A DNA stretch of 64,000 bases from Planococcus citri (Eukaryota > Arthropoda > Insecta > Hemiptera > Pseudococcidae). The first letter of the stretch is position 1; every line of letters starts with the position of its first letter. A model generated the notes under the pieces. The model was not told where the DNA came from and did no database searches. It saw nothing but the letters and a program-made list of their open reading frames with translations. Location: assembly GCF_950023065.1 (NCBI RefSeq), contig NC_088677.1, forward strand, positions 67,605,469 to 67,669,468, read 5' to 3'. This document shows, one piece after another, positions 1 through 11,660 of the stretch. The translations under genes were made by a program, and so were the position numbers.

Positions 1-1847
1 CTTGAATTTGAATGAACTGTTTGTGCCAAAAAATCAACTTTTTGGAAAAACTGAAAATCCATAAATTTTGATGAATAATTATAAAGCCAAACTGGATCTT
101 TATTAGAGTTAGAACCACCTTGTATAAATGAATCTGGTAAAGTCGTTACAAATAGTATGTATTTACTACTTCAGAAGTCGCCTAAACGCCTGTGTGTGTG
201 TACGATATGGTGCATTTTTTCTAAAGTTCTTTCTCTTTGTTTTTGTATGTGTCTGTGTGCGTGTGTTTTAAAAACTATACGAACAGAAGAAGACCGTTAT
301 ACAATGTACCGAGGCTGTGTGGACGATGGACGATGGCGGAAAATTCGACAATATTTCGTCTATTTTGCCGAGCTACATATTTTTATTATAAAATGAAAGC
401 TCGTCAGTCGGTCGAGCGTCTTGACTCGAAGACGTCGCTAGTTCGGAGTTATAGAGGAAGAGAGTAGATGAGCATGAAAAATATTCGAAAAGAGAACATC
501 CGCGAAGAGAGGACAAGAGGGATGGTGAAAAATAAAAGGGTCAAAAATTGCGTATACAATACACAGATCAAAAATATCCAACAACGAAGTTGCCGAGGAG
601 CAGGGCCCGGCAGGGGCATCATATAGTACATAGCAGGACGAGATGGAGATGGTGTGAAAAAAGTGGAATCCACACGAGCGAAGAAGGATGCCGGGTGGGG
701 AGGGGGGAGGGATGGTAAGAATTCGAGAGATTGAAGATAGACAAGGAGAAAAAGGCAAAGGCAAAGCAGCAGCGGCGCGGCACGACGCTGATAAGAAGTT
801 ATCCAGAAAAAGAAAAGACGATTCCATACTGGCGCCTTATTTATCAACGGTTCATTTAACTTTTGCGGCCTTTCTCTCGGCTGGCTATGCGTATAGTTGT
901 GTATAGTTATGTATGTGCTAGAGAGCGAAGAAGCTACGTAGAGGAGAGAAGAACCGATGCGATTTAATCAAAAACTTTTATTTCTTCTATGACCCGGTTG
1001 TAAACAAAACTATTCCGCTATTTGCAGTTATAAATTTTCGACAGGCTCGCAAAATTCGTCGGCTCTAAGCATGAGCCCGCTTATCTTATTATATTAGTTT
1101 GGAAGGAAGAAAATGTCCTATTTAAACGGAATATATTTCTCTCGGTGATGGGGCCAGTTTTCAAACTTTACCCAGAAATTACCAATAACTAAGTTGTACT
1201 TTTGAAGAACGACCATTTTTATATTTATTTACGCGATTCGTTCACTTCATGCCTTATTTCTGGTTTCCTATAGCCGACTTTTTAACTGGCTTTTGCTGCC
1301 TATTTGTGTCTTCTCGGGTCTTCCTCATCCTCCTCCTGCTTGTATATGGTACTCCGAATCTGGTTATTTTATATCTCGGAACTGAGCTTTGCTTTTTCGC
1401 CACCTCCACTCCACGCTTGATTTGGCACCGATCTTCGAAATGGCTGCGTTTTCATCTCTTGGATTATATAACGAAACGACGACGACGACGATGTCCCAAT
1501 TTTAGAGATATGAACGAGATTTTCGTCAGATATTTCCTTTTTTTTCTTTCTCTCTCTTTGCTTATGATGGTGTAGAGATGAATTTTCGACGAATAAGGAT
1601 TACTCAGAGGGAGTTAATTGTTTGACGGAGTTCTTGTATTGTTTATCTGGGTGAATGGTAGGTATGTGTACGAGGAAGAAGACAGGAAGAAAGAATCAGA
1701 GCACATGCAGGTACTTCGAACGACCTTAAGTTGAAAGCTAAATGTACCTATTTATCCATTAATAACGTATGTGTATAGATTGGGTACTGGGTAGTGGGTA
1801 CCTTTATGTAGCATTAGGTACATTTAGATGCTAGTGAAATGTAAAAT
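1..1847. other. No supported gene; compositionally mixed upstream region
   Basis: I see no convincing exon here. Positions about 440-960 are purine-rich and GC-richer than the surroundings and give overlapping open frames on both strands, but these are low-complexity (Ser/Phe/Pro-rich on one strand, Lys/Glu/Arg-rich on the other) and lack splice context. A short ACG trinucleotide run lies near 1,475-1,490. Confidence 0.6.
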
Positions 1848-2091
1848 ATGTTACAAAGGTTTGTTTGTATTGTTTTCGCAGTGACATGTGCATTTTTTTC
1901 CAAGAACTCCGAAGTCGATGCCGTCACACTGCAGGGCTGTAATCTCCAGCAAATAATAGATCCTGCCTGCTATTGTATAGTTTGTGTGGTACCTGTGTAC
2001 CTGAAAAAAGTGAACATACGAGATTTATTGAGGTATATCGACGACCTAAAACCCAACGATCACGCTGCCCACCTTCCTGTGCACCGTATTG
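1848..2091 (+). CDS. Unrecognised candidate exon with hydrophobic N-terminus
   Basis: An open frame begins at an ATG at 1,848. Its first 17 residues are hydrophobic and signal-peptide-like (MLQRFVCIVFAVTCAFF). A less biased, Cys-containing stretch follows (LQGCNLQQIID, CYCIVCVVP, IRDLLRYIDDLKPND, HAAHLPVHRIG). A good donor (G|GTAAGT) occurs at 2,092, and the segment is GC-richer than its flanks. I do not recognise the protein. A possible downstream exon starts after an acceptor ending at 2,521. Joined in phase, it gives only five more residues and a stop. Read one frame over, that downstream stretch (2,522 to about 2,630) is open and charged (LDGVRKKMLEEGRNADGD), so the two do not form one long frame. 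This may be an exon of an unknown secreted product or chance. There is no RNA or homology support. Confidence 0.18.
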
Positions 2092-2267
2092 GTAAGTGTT
2101 TTTGCCTCGTTATGTATTGTTCTTTTTACTTTTCATTTTATACTGCGGGTTTTTTTATTGCTTCTTCTTTTTTTTTTTGGTTCTTGGTAACTGCAGAGTA
2201 TCTCGTATGTGTCCAAAATAAGAAATTTCTAAATGGTGTGTATGTTTGGTGGGTATTGTTATTTTGA

Positions 2268-3504
2268 CAGCATTTTACTAGGTAGTAGAGGTACGTTTGA
2301 GTAATGAAATGCTAGGTATTGTGGAATGTCGAGCATGAAACACTTGTAAGCGAGAAGTAACTGTTACCTATGTATGTGGATTGTGGGTGCAGTATTCGTT
2401 AGGGTTTTAAACGATTTACTGTTTAAAATCTTTTAAAATGGTCAAGAAGAAATGGTTCTTTTTCGGAACTCGATTTTTTTGTGTTTTGAGAAATGTTTGT
2501 TGGTGTTGAAATACTGTATAGGTGATTCTGGGAACTCTTGATGGTGTTAGAAAGAAGATGCTGGAAGAAGGAAGAAATGCGGATGGTGACATGGTTGTGG
2601 CTGAAATTCAAACATACCAGTTACCAGGCTCTTTATTTTTTCCTGGTTTAGTGTTTTGTACTGTTTTTTTGGTATGTTTTTTGGAGGTTATTTTTTTATT
2701 ATAACTTGAGTTAATGTATCTCTTTGTGTTTATTTTGGACAATATTTTGATTTAAACAGGCGTCAAGGGATTTTGATACGTAATATGTATGATTTATCGT
2801 TAGGGCATAAAAGGGTGAATGCAGGAAAAAGCGAAGGTTTAAGCGACAAATAATTGATTCAGGGCAAAAAAAAAAAAAAATGAACGACTGTATGACATAT
2901 GTATTTTGAGTGGCAATCACGGATCAAAAATATGTCAACACGACAAATTTTACGCTTTGAAAAAAAAAATTGAAAATCTACCAAGTTCAGTCAAGTTTTC
3001 TATACTTATACAAATACAAATATATGACAGATCACTGAACCATAGTATCGCTTTTTTAGCTGTTATGATGGTCTTCATTTTTTTCTCATTTCCGCAATAG
3101 AAGAATTAATTTAGTTATCAAATTTTTCTGTTTGACGGAAACACCTAATTTTTTTGAAGTAAATTGCCTCAAACAGTGAATCAAGGATGAATATTTTTTG
3201 CTTAATATGACAGATATGTTATGAGGAAAGTCGTGACAAAATAAGTCCCCTTTGTCAGAAGGTCATTTTTGAAAGTTTTGCATAATTTTGACAATTCCCT
3301 GAACTTTTTTTCTCTATACTTCTTATAAATCAGATTGAGTCATTGGTGCTTTTTAAAGTCAATAAAAATTTTAAAAATTGATCATATTTTTCCCAAGTTT
3401 TTAAACAAAGCCTTACATAATGTCAAGATTCTGTTCATGTCAATTTGATCAAATTTTGATTTTATTTTTCATGCAAGGCTTGTCGTACTGAGTTACTTTT
3501 TGAA
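2268..3504. other. No gene seen, apart from a short open stretch at 2,522-2,630
   Basis: This is AT-rich sequence with homopolymer runs, including a poly-A run near 2,866-2,880. The only notable item is the charged open stretch at 2,522-2,630 described with the preceding candidate exon. Confidence 0.6.
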
Positions 3505-4831
3505 TAGGGGTAACGGCCCTATATTTTTACCCCCCCTAAGGACATATCTTGAAATTTCTTTCGACCTAATGAAGCTAGAGAAAAACTGAAAAGCGCATTG
3601 AAATCAGCGAACATTCGTCGACAAGATTCAGTGTTTGCCAAAAGTTTAATTTCATTAGGTTCGCCAAAAAAAAATTTTTTTTGCAAAAAAACGAGTTCGC
3701 TATTTTTTTTACCCCCAATCGCTATTTCGTTTACCCCCATTCGCTATTTTTTTTACCCCCCAATTTTTTTTTGTGTTTTCAATTGTAACAACATAATTCA
3801 ACGTTTCCTAACAAATTATTAATTAACCACGCCAAAAAGTGTCCTTTCCGTTATCATCAGTGTATTCATTGCTTGAAAACATAATTGAAAATAAAACTGT
3901 GAATTTATAAAGATTATTTGAGCAAATTTTCAACAAAAAAATTCAGTAAACGTATTTTTGGGCTTTAAAATTCCTGGACTACCAGATTAACGCCTTGTTT
4001 TTCACAAGAAACTATTTTTTGGGAATTTTTCGCGGATATAGGTGGTGAAAAATTGCTGTGAAAGTTCCTCCTCTAATTTTCTGTTTTTATGTTAATGCTA
4101 AGTATACTCAAGGTCTTCAATTTGATAGGTACCCATTTTTGTTTTGTTTGCTTTCATAGAAAACCTGCATTAGAGGGGTATCATTCATTTATTCAATGTT
4201 TTTGGTTGATTGTTTACATTGATGTAATCAACTGTAGCAAGTGTTTTTTGGATAATATTATTTACAAAAGTTCAGAGCAGTACATTCAAATACTTCCCTA
4301 AAAATGAATAAGATTTATATCACGCCTTTAAATAGTCGTCAACGAGCAAAAATTCTGGAAATTGAGGGGGTAAAAAAATTAGAGAACAAAAATTAATATG
4401 GATTTTCCATTTTTTTACCCGGTAAAAAAAATAGAAAACTGGGCTTGAATCGTTCTCTATTCTTTTACCCCCTCTAAATATTTTTAGAAAACAAATTTGA
4501 TGAAAAATAACTAGCTCATCTAATAGACCAGAATGTGTAGAATTCAGCGATGTACTCACAAACTCATTTTGGTGGAAATTAGCGCGTCCAATTCTTAAAA
4601 TCAAAACACACTTTCTTAAAATTTTGTTAAGAAAATCGACCAATCTCACATCACATTTTTCAAAGTCTCCTGAACCATGGACATTGAATGGAAAATGCAG
4701 CTTTTCAAGGGCACTGTGTTCCAAAAGAAGCACAAAACATATTAATATGGTTTTCGAATTGATTCATGACTTTGGTGGTTTATTTTTCAGAAAATTCTTG
4801 GGGGGTAAAAAAAACTGGGCCGTTACCCCTA
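3505..4831. mobile_element. Non-autonomous TIR element (1.32 kb), TA-flanked
   Basis: The left end, GGGGTAACGGCCCTA followed by TTTTTACCCCCC (from 3,507), is the reverse complement of the right end, GGGGGGTAAAA followed by GGGCCGTTACCCC (to 4,829). The element is flanked on both sides by TA (3,505-3,506 and 4,830-4,831), as expected for a Tc1/mariner-type target duplication. Further TTTTACCCCC or GGGGGTAAAA blocks occur inside near 3,700-3,765, 4,357-4,378 and 4,464-4,480, giving a foldback-like structure. Open frames of 73-137 codons inside match no transposase that I recognise. I interpret it as a large MITE or foldback element. The TIRs and TA flanks are seen; the superfamily is inferred. 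Confidence 0.72.
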
Positions 4832-4839
4832 ATCAGTAA

Positions 4840-5900
4840 ATTACTGAAGTTACTAAAAGTAACTTGGTTATTTTTTCAACATTTTAGTTACTAAAGTTAG
4901 GTACTTTTTTTTTCAAATTTTCAATGATTCTATGTTTTCATACATCTTGAATCAAAAAAATTTTAATATTAATAACTTGAATGAAAAAGTGCATTTGAAA
5001 AAAGCAACAAAATCTCATCTTTTGTCAGAATTGTCAAATGGTGCCGTTTCTTGCTAAAAATTGTCGCTTTTTCGCCAAAAAAATCCCTAAAGTCTCAATT
5101 TTTTCAAAAGAATTATGAATAAGTCTCGGTTTTCAAACGAAAAATTATAAAAAAAAATTTTTGTCAGTAATTGATAAGAAAGCATATTTATGTTTTGCTA
5201 ATTGCCAGTCTTGTTTTTTTTACCAAAAATTCTTAAAAATACTCGCGTTTTCAAAAATTGACAAAAATCCACAAATTCGACTGCAAAATTGCTAAAAATT
5301 GTCGGTTTTGCAAAAATTTCAAGAAGTCTTGCTTTACCCAAAAGATTTGCTTATTACTAAATATTTTCAAAAAAATAACCAAAATATCTCATTTTTTTTA
5401 CCAAAAAATGCAAGAAAGTCTCGCTATTTAAAAAAAAATCCTATGAGAAAATTTCCAACAGTTGCTAATTTTTGGTAAAATTGTCAAATTTTTGCTTTTT
5501 GACAAAAAATCAAATTCTCACTTTTTAGCCAATGAACCATACTATTGCTGAAACTTTTCACTTTTCAAAAAACATTCAAAATGTCGCGTTTTTGCCAAAA
5601 GTTGCCAAAAAGTATCACTTTTATGGCCAATTATTCCAAATTCATACTTTTTAGCAAAATTACATTCCGAAAAGTCTCACTTTTTTCAAAAAAATTTTGA
5701 ATTATCACGCGTTTTGCCAGAAATTTCTAAAAAGTGCACCCTTTGTTAAGATTTTCAGAGTTTAGCTATGTATTTGTCAAAAACTGGCTTTATTTGTCAA
5801 AAAATTGCAAAAATTCTCACATTGGTACCAAAAATTGCCCAAAAATATTGTTTTTTTTTATGAAGAAGTTTCAAAATGGTTCAACCATTTAAAATAAGAA
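4840..5900. repeat. Degenerate 'TTTTTGCCAAAAATTGCC' repeat tract
   Basis: Blocks of the form TTTTTGCCAAAAATTGCCAA alternate with AAAAGTCTCACTTTT-type spacers roughly every 30-60 bp, strongly diverged. The same family recurs at 9.3-9.5 kb, around 25.0-25.4 kb and at 59.4-61.2 kb. There is no coding potential. Confidence 0.65.
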
Positions 5901-8900
5901 ATTATGATATTTTTTGATTTTTTTTCCTACATTAAAAAGGTTTGCTTACGTTTTGTCTCTTTGTTTGGTTACATTTTTCGCGCTTTTTTGGTTATACTGT
6001 AGTTAATAAAGTTTCTTTTTTTGACCAAATTTGAATTATTTTTAAAAAATTGGCAAAAATCCAAAAATGGATTTCAGCTGCTGAACTTTTTGATGGGGGT
6101 GTATTTTGAGATCCTTTTTCGATTTCCTTTTGTCTGGTTTAGAAATTTTGTGTCGGTTTGGCGTAGGTACCTCTACCTACTACTAACCTACATCCCTTGA
6201 TAGAGTGAAGAAAAAATGAATCATGATATCGGGATTGGGGCTACGTTTTGGATTCCAGGAGTTCATTTTCATAAATTTTATGGAAGTGAGATTTTTTTAA
6301 AAAAATGTCCAACCGAACTGTAAGATCATTTCTAGCGAAGGATTTTGATTTGGCATTGGATTGAAGAAGTTCGAGTAGAGATGACCTGATGTGCTTGATT
6401 GAAAATTCGCGAGTGTCCAAATTTTTTAGAGGGGATAGAGGGAGGGAGTGGCATGAAATTAAAAGTTGTGTAACATCAGTGGAAACTGGAAAGCAGTCTG
6501 CTGAGAAATTTGGAGAGGATAAAACGATTTCTCGATTTTTTTTAAATTTTCGATTTTTGCTCTTTTTTTTACCAGTGTTTTGATGTTTTCGTAATCGACG
6601 AAGTCTCCCTAAATTGACTTGAGAGAGTGAAATTAGGCATGTAGGTACAATGGTATACATCTTAAGGGCGCTATATAATGTACCTTTTTGTGGTTTCGAT
6701 TTTTTCTTCATTGGAAAAATTATTCTGAAAAAGTGGAAAAGTCATGTCATCTGAAAGACTGGGCAGAAAATTAGAAGAAATATGATGAGGAGAGAGGAGA
6801 AGAGAGGAGTTCAAAAACCATTCACTTTTGCTTGAATTTGAAATTTGTGAACGTCACTTACAGAGATGACCTCCCATTCATTAGTACTGTGAATTGAATT
6901 AAGACAAGTCACATCGGCCTTACGTTTATTTGCGGTCATCGTTGCAGACAACAAAAGACGACGATTTTGTTTCTTCTTCTTCGTCGTCGTCGTCATCTAA
7001 AAAGCCAGCCTCTAACGGCAGGTCAAATTTCGTTGTTTTTATTTATAAAGTGACGCAGAAGGCCAGGGACTTTGCGTCTCTTACTCGCTATCGCTTTCGT
7101 TTGTCGTCTCCTTCTATGCACTATATGTAATGTACAGTATGTATAATGTACGATGTGTTCGTGTGTAGTACGAAAACTTCACGGATGGTAAGTTTTTGAC
7201 ATTATTAAAAAGCCTGGCTGACCATTCTTCTCACCCTGTTTGGCTGCCAGCAGCGTACGTCTCAGCTTCATCGTCCTCTACAATATGTACTAGGGGGGAG
7301 GGGGGGGGGGTGGAAAAACACACGGACGCTGATCGCAGGCTGGGGTGTAGTATGTGTCGCCAAAAAATATATATAACCCTTTGGACACGTACGCATGCTT
7401 ACGGGGTATTTATTACGCGACGATGTCGTCGGTGTGTTTTGCGCTGTACTGTACTCGGTGCAGAGCAAATGAAAGAGAAGAAGAAAATGAGCCCGGCGTG
7501 ATTTCACGTGTGCGTCAAGGGGGTGGCGCTATATAGGCATCAGAGGTTCGGGGAAACGGCGAAAAATGCAGGGAAAAATTAATTAACAGCATGCGGAAGC
7601 GAAGCGAAGTGAGGCGAGAGAGAGAGAGGCGCAGGCGAGGAGGCCGATGCGAAGTAAACGTTTGCCTTTGCCGACGAGAGTGGTTTACGCGTCGAATAAA
7701 TAAGTCCGAATAAACGCGCCGCTGTCGATGAGCGTAATTTTCTTAAAAGTGAATTTGGAATTATTCCAATGCGCGTATCGGAAGGGAGGAGAAACAAAAA
7801 AAGGAGCGCCGAACGTACCAGAATTGGCATTTGGTAAAATAGATATAATTTCAAAAGAAGGAAAACCCGATATCAAGGGGGTAGGGGGGCAGGACGACGA
7901 ACGGATCCGGGGGTAAATTTTATAATTCGAATTTACGCGCGCAGTTCGGCTCTCTCGTGCGTTGAAAGGTTCGGCGGTGAATACTTTTTTTTTCAACGCT
8001 TTTATTAGCTTTTAATTTTTATCTCGGTAGGGAAATCAGCATCGCTGGCTCGAGAGTAGGCGAAAGTCGAGCAAAGCGGAGTTTGAGTTTTCCAAAAGGT
8101 ACGAAGTACCGGCGTTCGTGTAAAAATGAACAGTGTAGACGTTTCGAGTGATATATGGTACGTGTTTTTCGTCCAAGTCAAACCGGGCCCAAAGGGGAAA
8201 GAATGGAAAGGAAATCTACTCGTAACGAGAGCTTGCCTGAACTTACAACTTGTATAGAAATGCTTCGAATGGTTTTTTTCTTTTGACGACTTGAATCGAG
8301 TGATGACTGATGAGTAGTTTTATGTAGTTGTGAGGTCCAAGTATTGAAAATCAGCCCGTGATTGGATCTTCGTGAATAAATGAACAGCAATTAGAGGTAG
8401 GTATAGACAGGGAAAGCAAAATTTTCATCGTGTGGTGAAAATGAGTGATAATAATTCTGTGTGATGTATCGTTTATTAGGTTTTTTGGGACGCTGAGTTC
8501 GATTATTCGATTGGTTTTTTGGTCTAACCAGAGATGTGCCAAACGAGGGGGAAAGCAACCCCAGCCCCTCTTCAGACAGAAAAATGTTGGCAAAAATTGA
8601 GAATTTTTGGTGTAAATTAGGTAAATTGGAGAAAGTTGGGAAACTTGGGAATAGTTGGGAAGAATTTATGTAAATTGGAAAAATCAAAGAATTACCAAAA
8701 ACCATGGGTTTTTACTTCTTGACTGACAAATTTTTGAAAGCTTTCATCCACTCTTCACTCACCTCATGTTGTAGTTCTGCTGTTTGTCTTTTACTGCTAT
8801 TTTTATTTTTATTTTTCGTCGTCAGACCATTGTTTCCTTAAATTTTGAAATTGTTTATTTGTTGTTTTCATCTATATGCTCACATATTTATTTACTTGTT

Positions 8901-9300
8901 TAATTTCTCATATATGGTAATAAATTTTGATAAGAGAGCCTTCTATCTAATATGTATAACTATTAATTGCTGAATTCTATGTGATCTGCTTTGCTGAAAT
9001 TTTGGTGTTGTTACCGATTTGTTATTCATTATTTGCTTATTCAGACATATTGTCTATTATTTATTTATTTATCTGTTCATTTATATGTTTATTCATTTTC
9101 ACTTGTTGATAATTTACGTTTAGAGAGCCCCTCGCCGCTCGCGCCTAAGGCGCATAGGTGTAGGTAGTCAAAAAAATATGTACAACTTGTATTGTTACTT
9201 GTATTTTTCTAATGTAATGTAATTAAGCATGTACAGGTTGAAGTCAAATATAAGCTCTCGACTCTCGGGCCAGATCATTCTCCTTTTCTAATTCTCTAAT
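5901..9300. other. No gene seen; contains a GC-richer block at 6.9-8.1 kb
   Basis: No exon is supported. About 6,880-8,130 is relatively CpG-rich, with CTTCTTCGTCGTCGTC microsatellite at 6,970-7,000, a G-tract at 7,291-7,310, and purine-rich GCGAAGCGAAG stretches near 7,596-7,640. It could be regulatory DNA, but nothing specific can be shown. Positions 8,760-9,120 are very AT-rich (TATTTATTTAT). Positions 9,121-9,170 are a short GC-rich interruption. Confidence 0.5.
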
Positions 9301-11660
9301 CATTAGTTTAAGAGTTGAAAAATTGACTTTTCACATCAAAAATAATGTTGTTTCACTTGAAATTTTCCAAGAAGGTCTTTTAATTCCAGTCAAAATAGCC
9401 AGAAAGTCTCACCTTTTGCAACAATGCCAAAAAGTCCTATTTTTTGTCAAAAATTCGTGAATAATTTTTAGTTTTTGCCGAAAGTGGTTCTTTTTGAAAA
9501 CATTGAATTTGGTCCCGAAAAAACGAAGAATTGTGAATTTTTGAAAGTTTAGCTTTTGATCTCGCTTTGCGGGGGTCTTATTTCTATTTCTGCTGAAAAT
9601 GAAGCATGATGTTACTTTGCGTTTCGAATTATCATTTTTTTCACAGCTTTCGCCCTCGCTTCGCTCGAGATAATTTTTCTTTTCCTTTCTGTGACCAAAG
9701 TTAGTAAAGGGTATAGAAAAATTTACTCCTAGCATGAAAAATAGTGATGTTGTTTTAGTTGTGAGGAATCATTAATTTGCAAAAGCTTTCGCCCTCGCTT
9801 CGCTCAGGTCTTTATTCCTACATTTTTAAAGTATTATAATTTCCTGTAGGGTATGTAACAGTACCTCAAGTTCAGCTTTTGTGCTGCTTTTTGTGTCCTG
9901 CAAACTCTCCAGTTGTCCTGCTTTTCTATAAAAAAGTTCAGATTTTTTTCAATCAGACTTTAAATTTTCAATTTATTTCCCTTTTTTGTGGTATTTTAAA
10001 AATTTGTTGTCCTTTTTCTCACTTGACTGATGGAAAAAAATTTTATAAAAATGATCGTTTAGCAGGTCAGATGAAAAAATGCAAAAAGATTTCGGTCTTG
10101 CTTTGCTCGGGCAGAAACCGATTCTTTTACTCTTACTGACTTTTTCGTTCGAAAAGTGGAGTACGATTTCGATGAAACTTGAAATCTCACGAGGCCTGCA
10201 CGATTCCTACAAAGTACTAATACGACCCTCAATTTTTGGCGAATCATTCATGAACGAATTGATCAATTTTTTGAAAGAACCATTCGCCAACAAATCGATC
10301 AATTAATTCTTTGATTTATGAATCAATTCGTTCGTGAATGAGTCACTAATATGAATCAAGTCGTTCGCGAATGATTCGCAAAAAATGATTTAATTCGTTC
10401 GTGAATGATTCACCTAACATTGAGTAAATGAATCGATTCGTTCGCGAACGAATCACTTGTATGAATCGATTCGTTCGCGAACGAGGCACTTGTACGAATC
10501 AATTCGTTCGTGAATGAATGTTTTAAAAAAAGTGGATCAATTCGTTCGTAAAAGATTTTTATTTTACGAAAAGTCGGTCTTCTCACGCTAAATGCGTGAG
10601 AGTTTTTTTTCTTCTGTTGTACTTAAGTTATTTTTGAAAAACAGAAAATGTATTTTTTTTAACAATTAAAAACTTCCAGGTGTCTACAAGGTCTCTAAAG
10701 GTGCGAAAAAGTCTCATTTTTTTAACCAGAAATCGCCAAAAATTTGGTGAAAATGGCTCGGCGAGAACCAAATTTCACTCAAAACCATCCGGAAGCACGA
10801 AAATGTTGCATTGAAACTTGATCTTATGTTAGAAATAATTATTATTTTGGTACTACTGAAATTGTAAATTTTCAAAACCTTTCTCCCTGACTTCGCTCGA
10901 GTAAAATTGGAAAATGTTCCAAAAATTTTGCCCCTTCGTCGCTTCATTCGGTAATAAAATGTTCTCTTCTCTTTTTGAATTTAATTTTCAAAAATCAAAA
11001 ACTGGGAAAAAACTCGAAAAAACAAGAAAAGGTACGAATGTTTAATTTTGGACTGCCAATAATTCTGAATTGAGAATGTGTTTTCTCTCATTGAAGTAAG
11101 CTACGGAAGTTTTTAAAATTTCAATTTTTCTTCATATTTCTTGAGACTAGAGAGTAAGAGTAATTCAATTCATACATTTTTTTATGTCAGAGTCAGGTGG
11201 ATACTGTTGAAAGCTGCTCATTGCAAAATTTCCTAAATAAAATTTTAAAAAGTATAAACTTCTTCGGAAAATTTGATTTTTTCATTAAAAAATTGAGAGG
11301 AGTGGGGAGAGCTAATAAAAGTTGCAAAAAGTTCACTTTGACACCCCCTTCGAAAATTTTTTGAATGTCCAAAGACATTGAAAAAAAAACGAATATTTGA
11401 CGAGTAAAACATTGACACCTCCCCCCCCCCAAAAGTTGTAAAGTGTTTTAAAAATGCCCTGCCAAAAGTCCTGCTAAAGTCTTGATTTTTTTTTGTTCTG
11501 AAACTATTGTTAAAGTTTGAAAATCAACTTTTTGCATCAAGAATGATGTTGCTTTGCCGTTTCAAATTATCTATTTTCCCCTGTTTTTGCGCTCGCCTTC
11601 GCTGGGCAAATATTCATTCTGCTGCAGAATTTTTCAAAAATTTTCGAGAAAAAAAGTTTA
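9301..11660. repeat. Decayed interspersed repeats with 'CTCGCTTCGCTC' modules
   Basis: A module resembling GCTTTCGCCCTCGCTTCGCT recurs near 9,648 and 9,784. More diverged versions lie near 9,556, 10,093, 10,881 and 11,589. Between them are TTTTGCCAAAA-type segments and AT-rich DNA. Each GC-rich module is surrounded by similar A/T-rich sequence, so this looks like a long-period decayed tandem repeat. No exon is supported. Confidence 0.5.
10235..10560. repeat. TTCGTTCGCGAACGAA dyad tandem repeat (short array)
   Basis: A roughly 30-75 bp unit of the form ATGAATCGATTCGTTCGCGA followed by ACGAATCACTTGT is repeated with variation. Exact palindromic GTTCGCGAAC cores lie at 10,440-10,449 and 10,473-10,482, with near matches (GTTCGTGAAT, GTTCGCGAAT) in neighbouring units. 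The same words form the array at 62.6-64.0 kb. Confidence 0.8.

Noticed and set aside
438..847. Two overlapping minus-strand ORFs of about 130 codons
   Set aside because: They are the reading of a purine-rich tract in reverse (Ser/Pro/Leu/Phe bias), without signals of a gene.
4320..4733. 137-codon minus-strand ORF inside the TA-flanked element, possible transposase
   Set aside because: No DDE/DDD arrangement or helix-turn-helix motif is recognisable. The element is far shorter than an autonomous one and the frame is not supported further.
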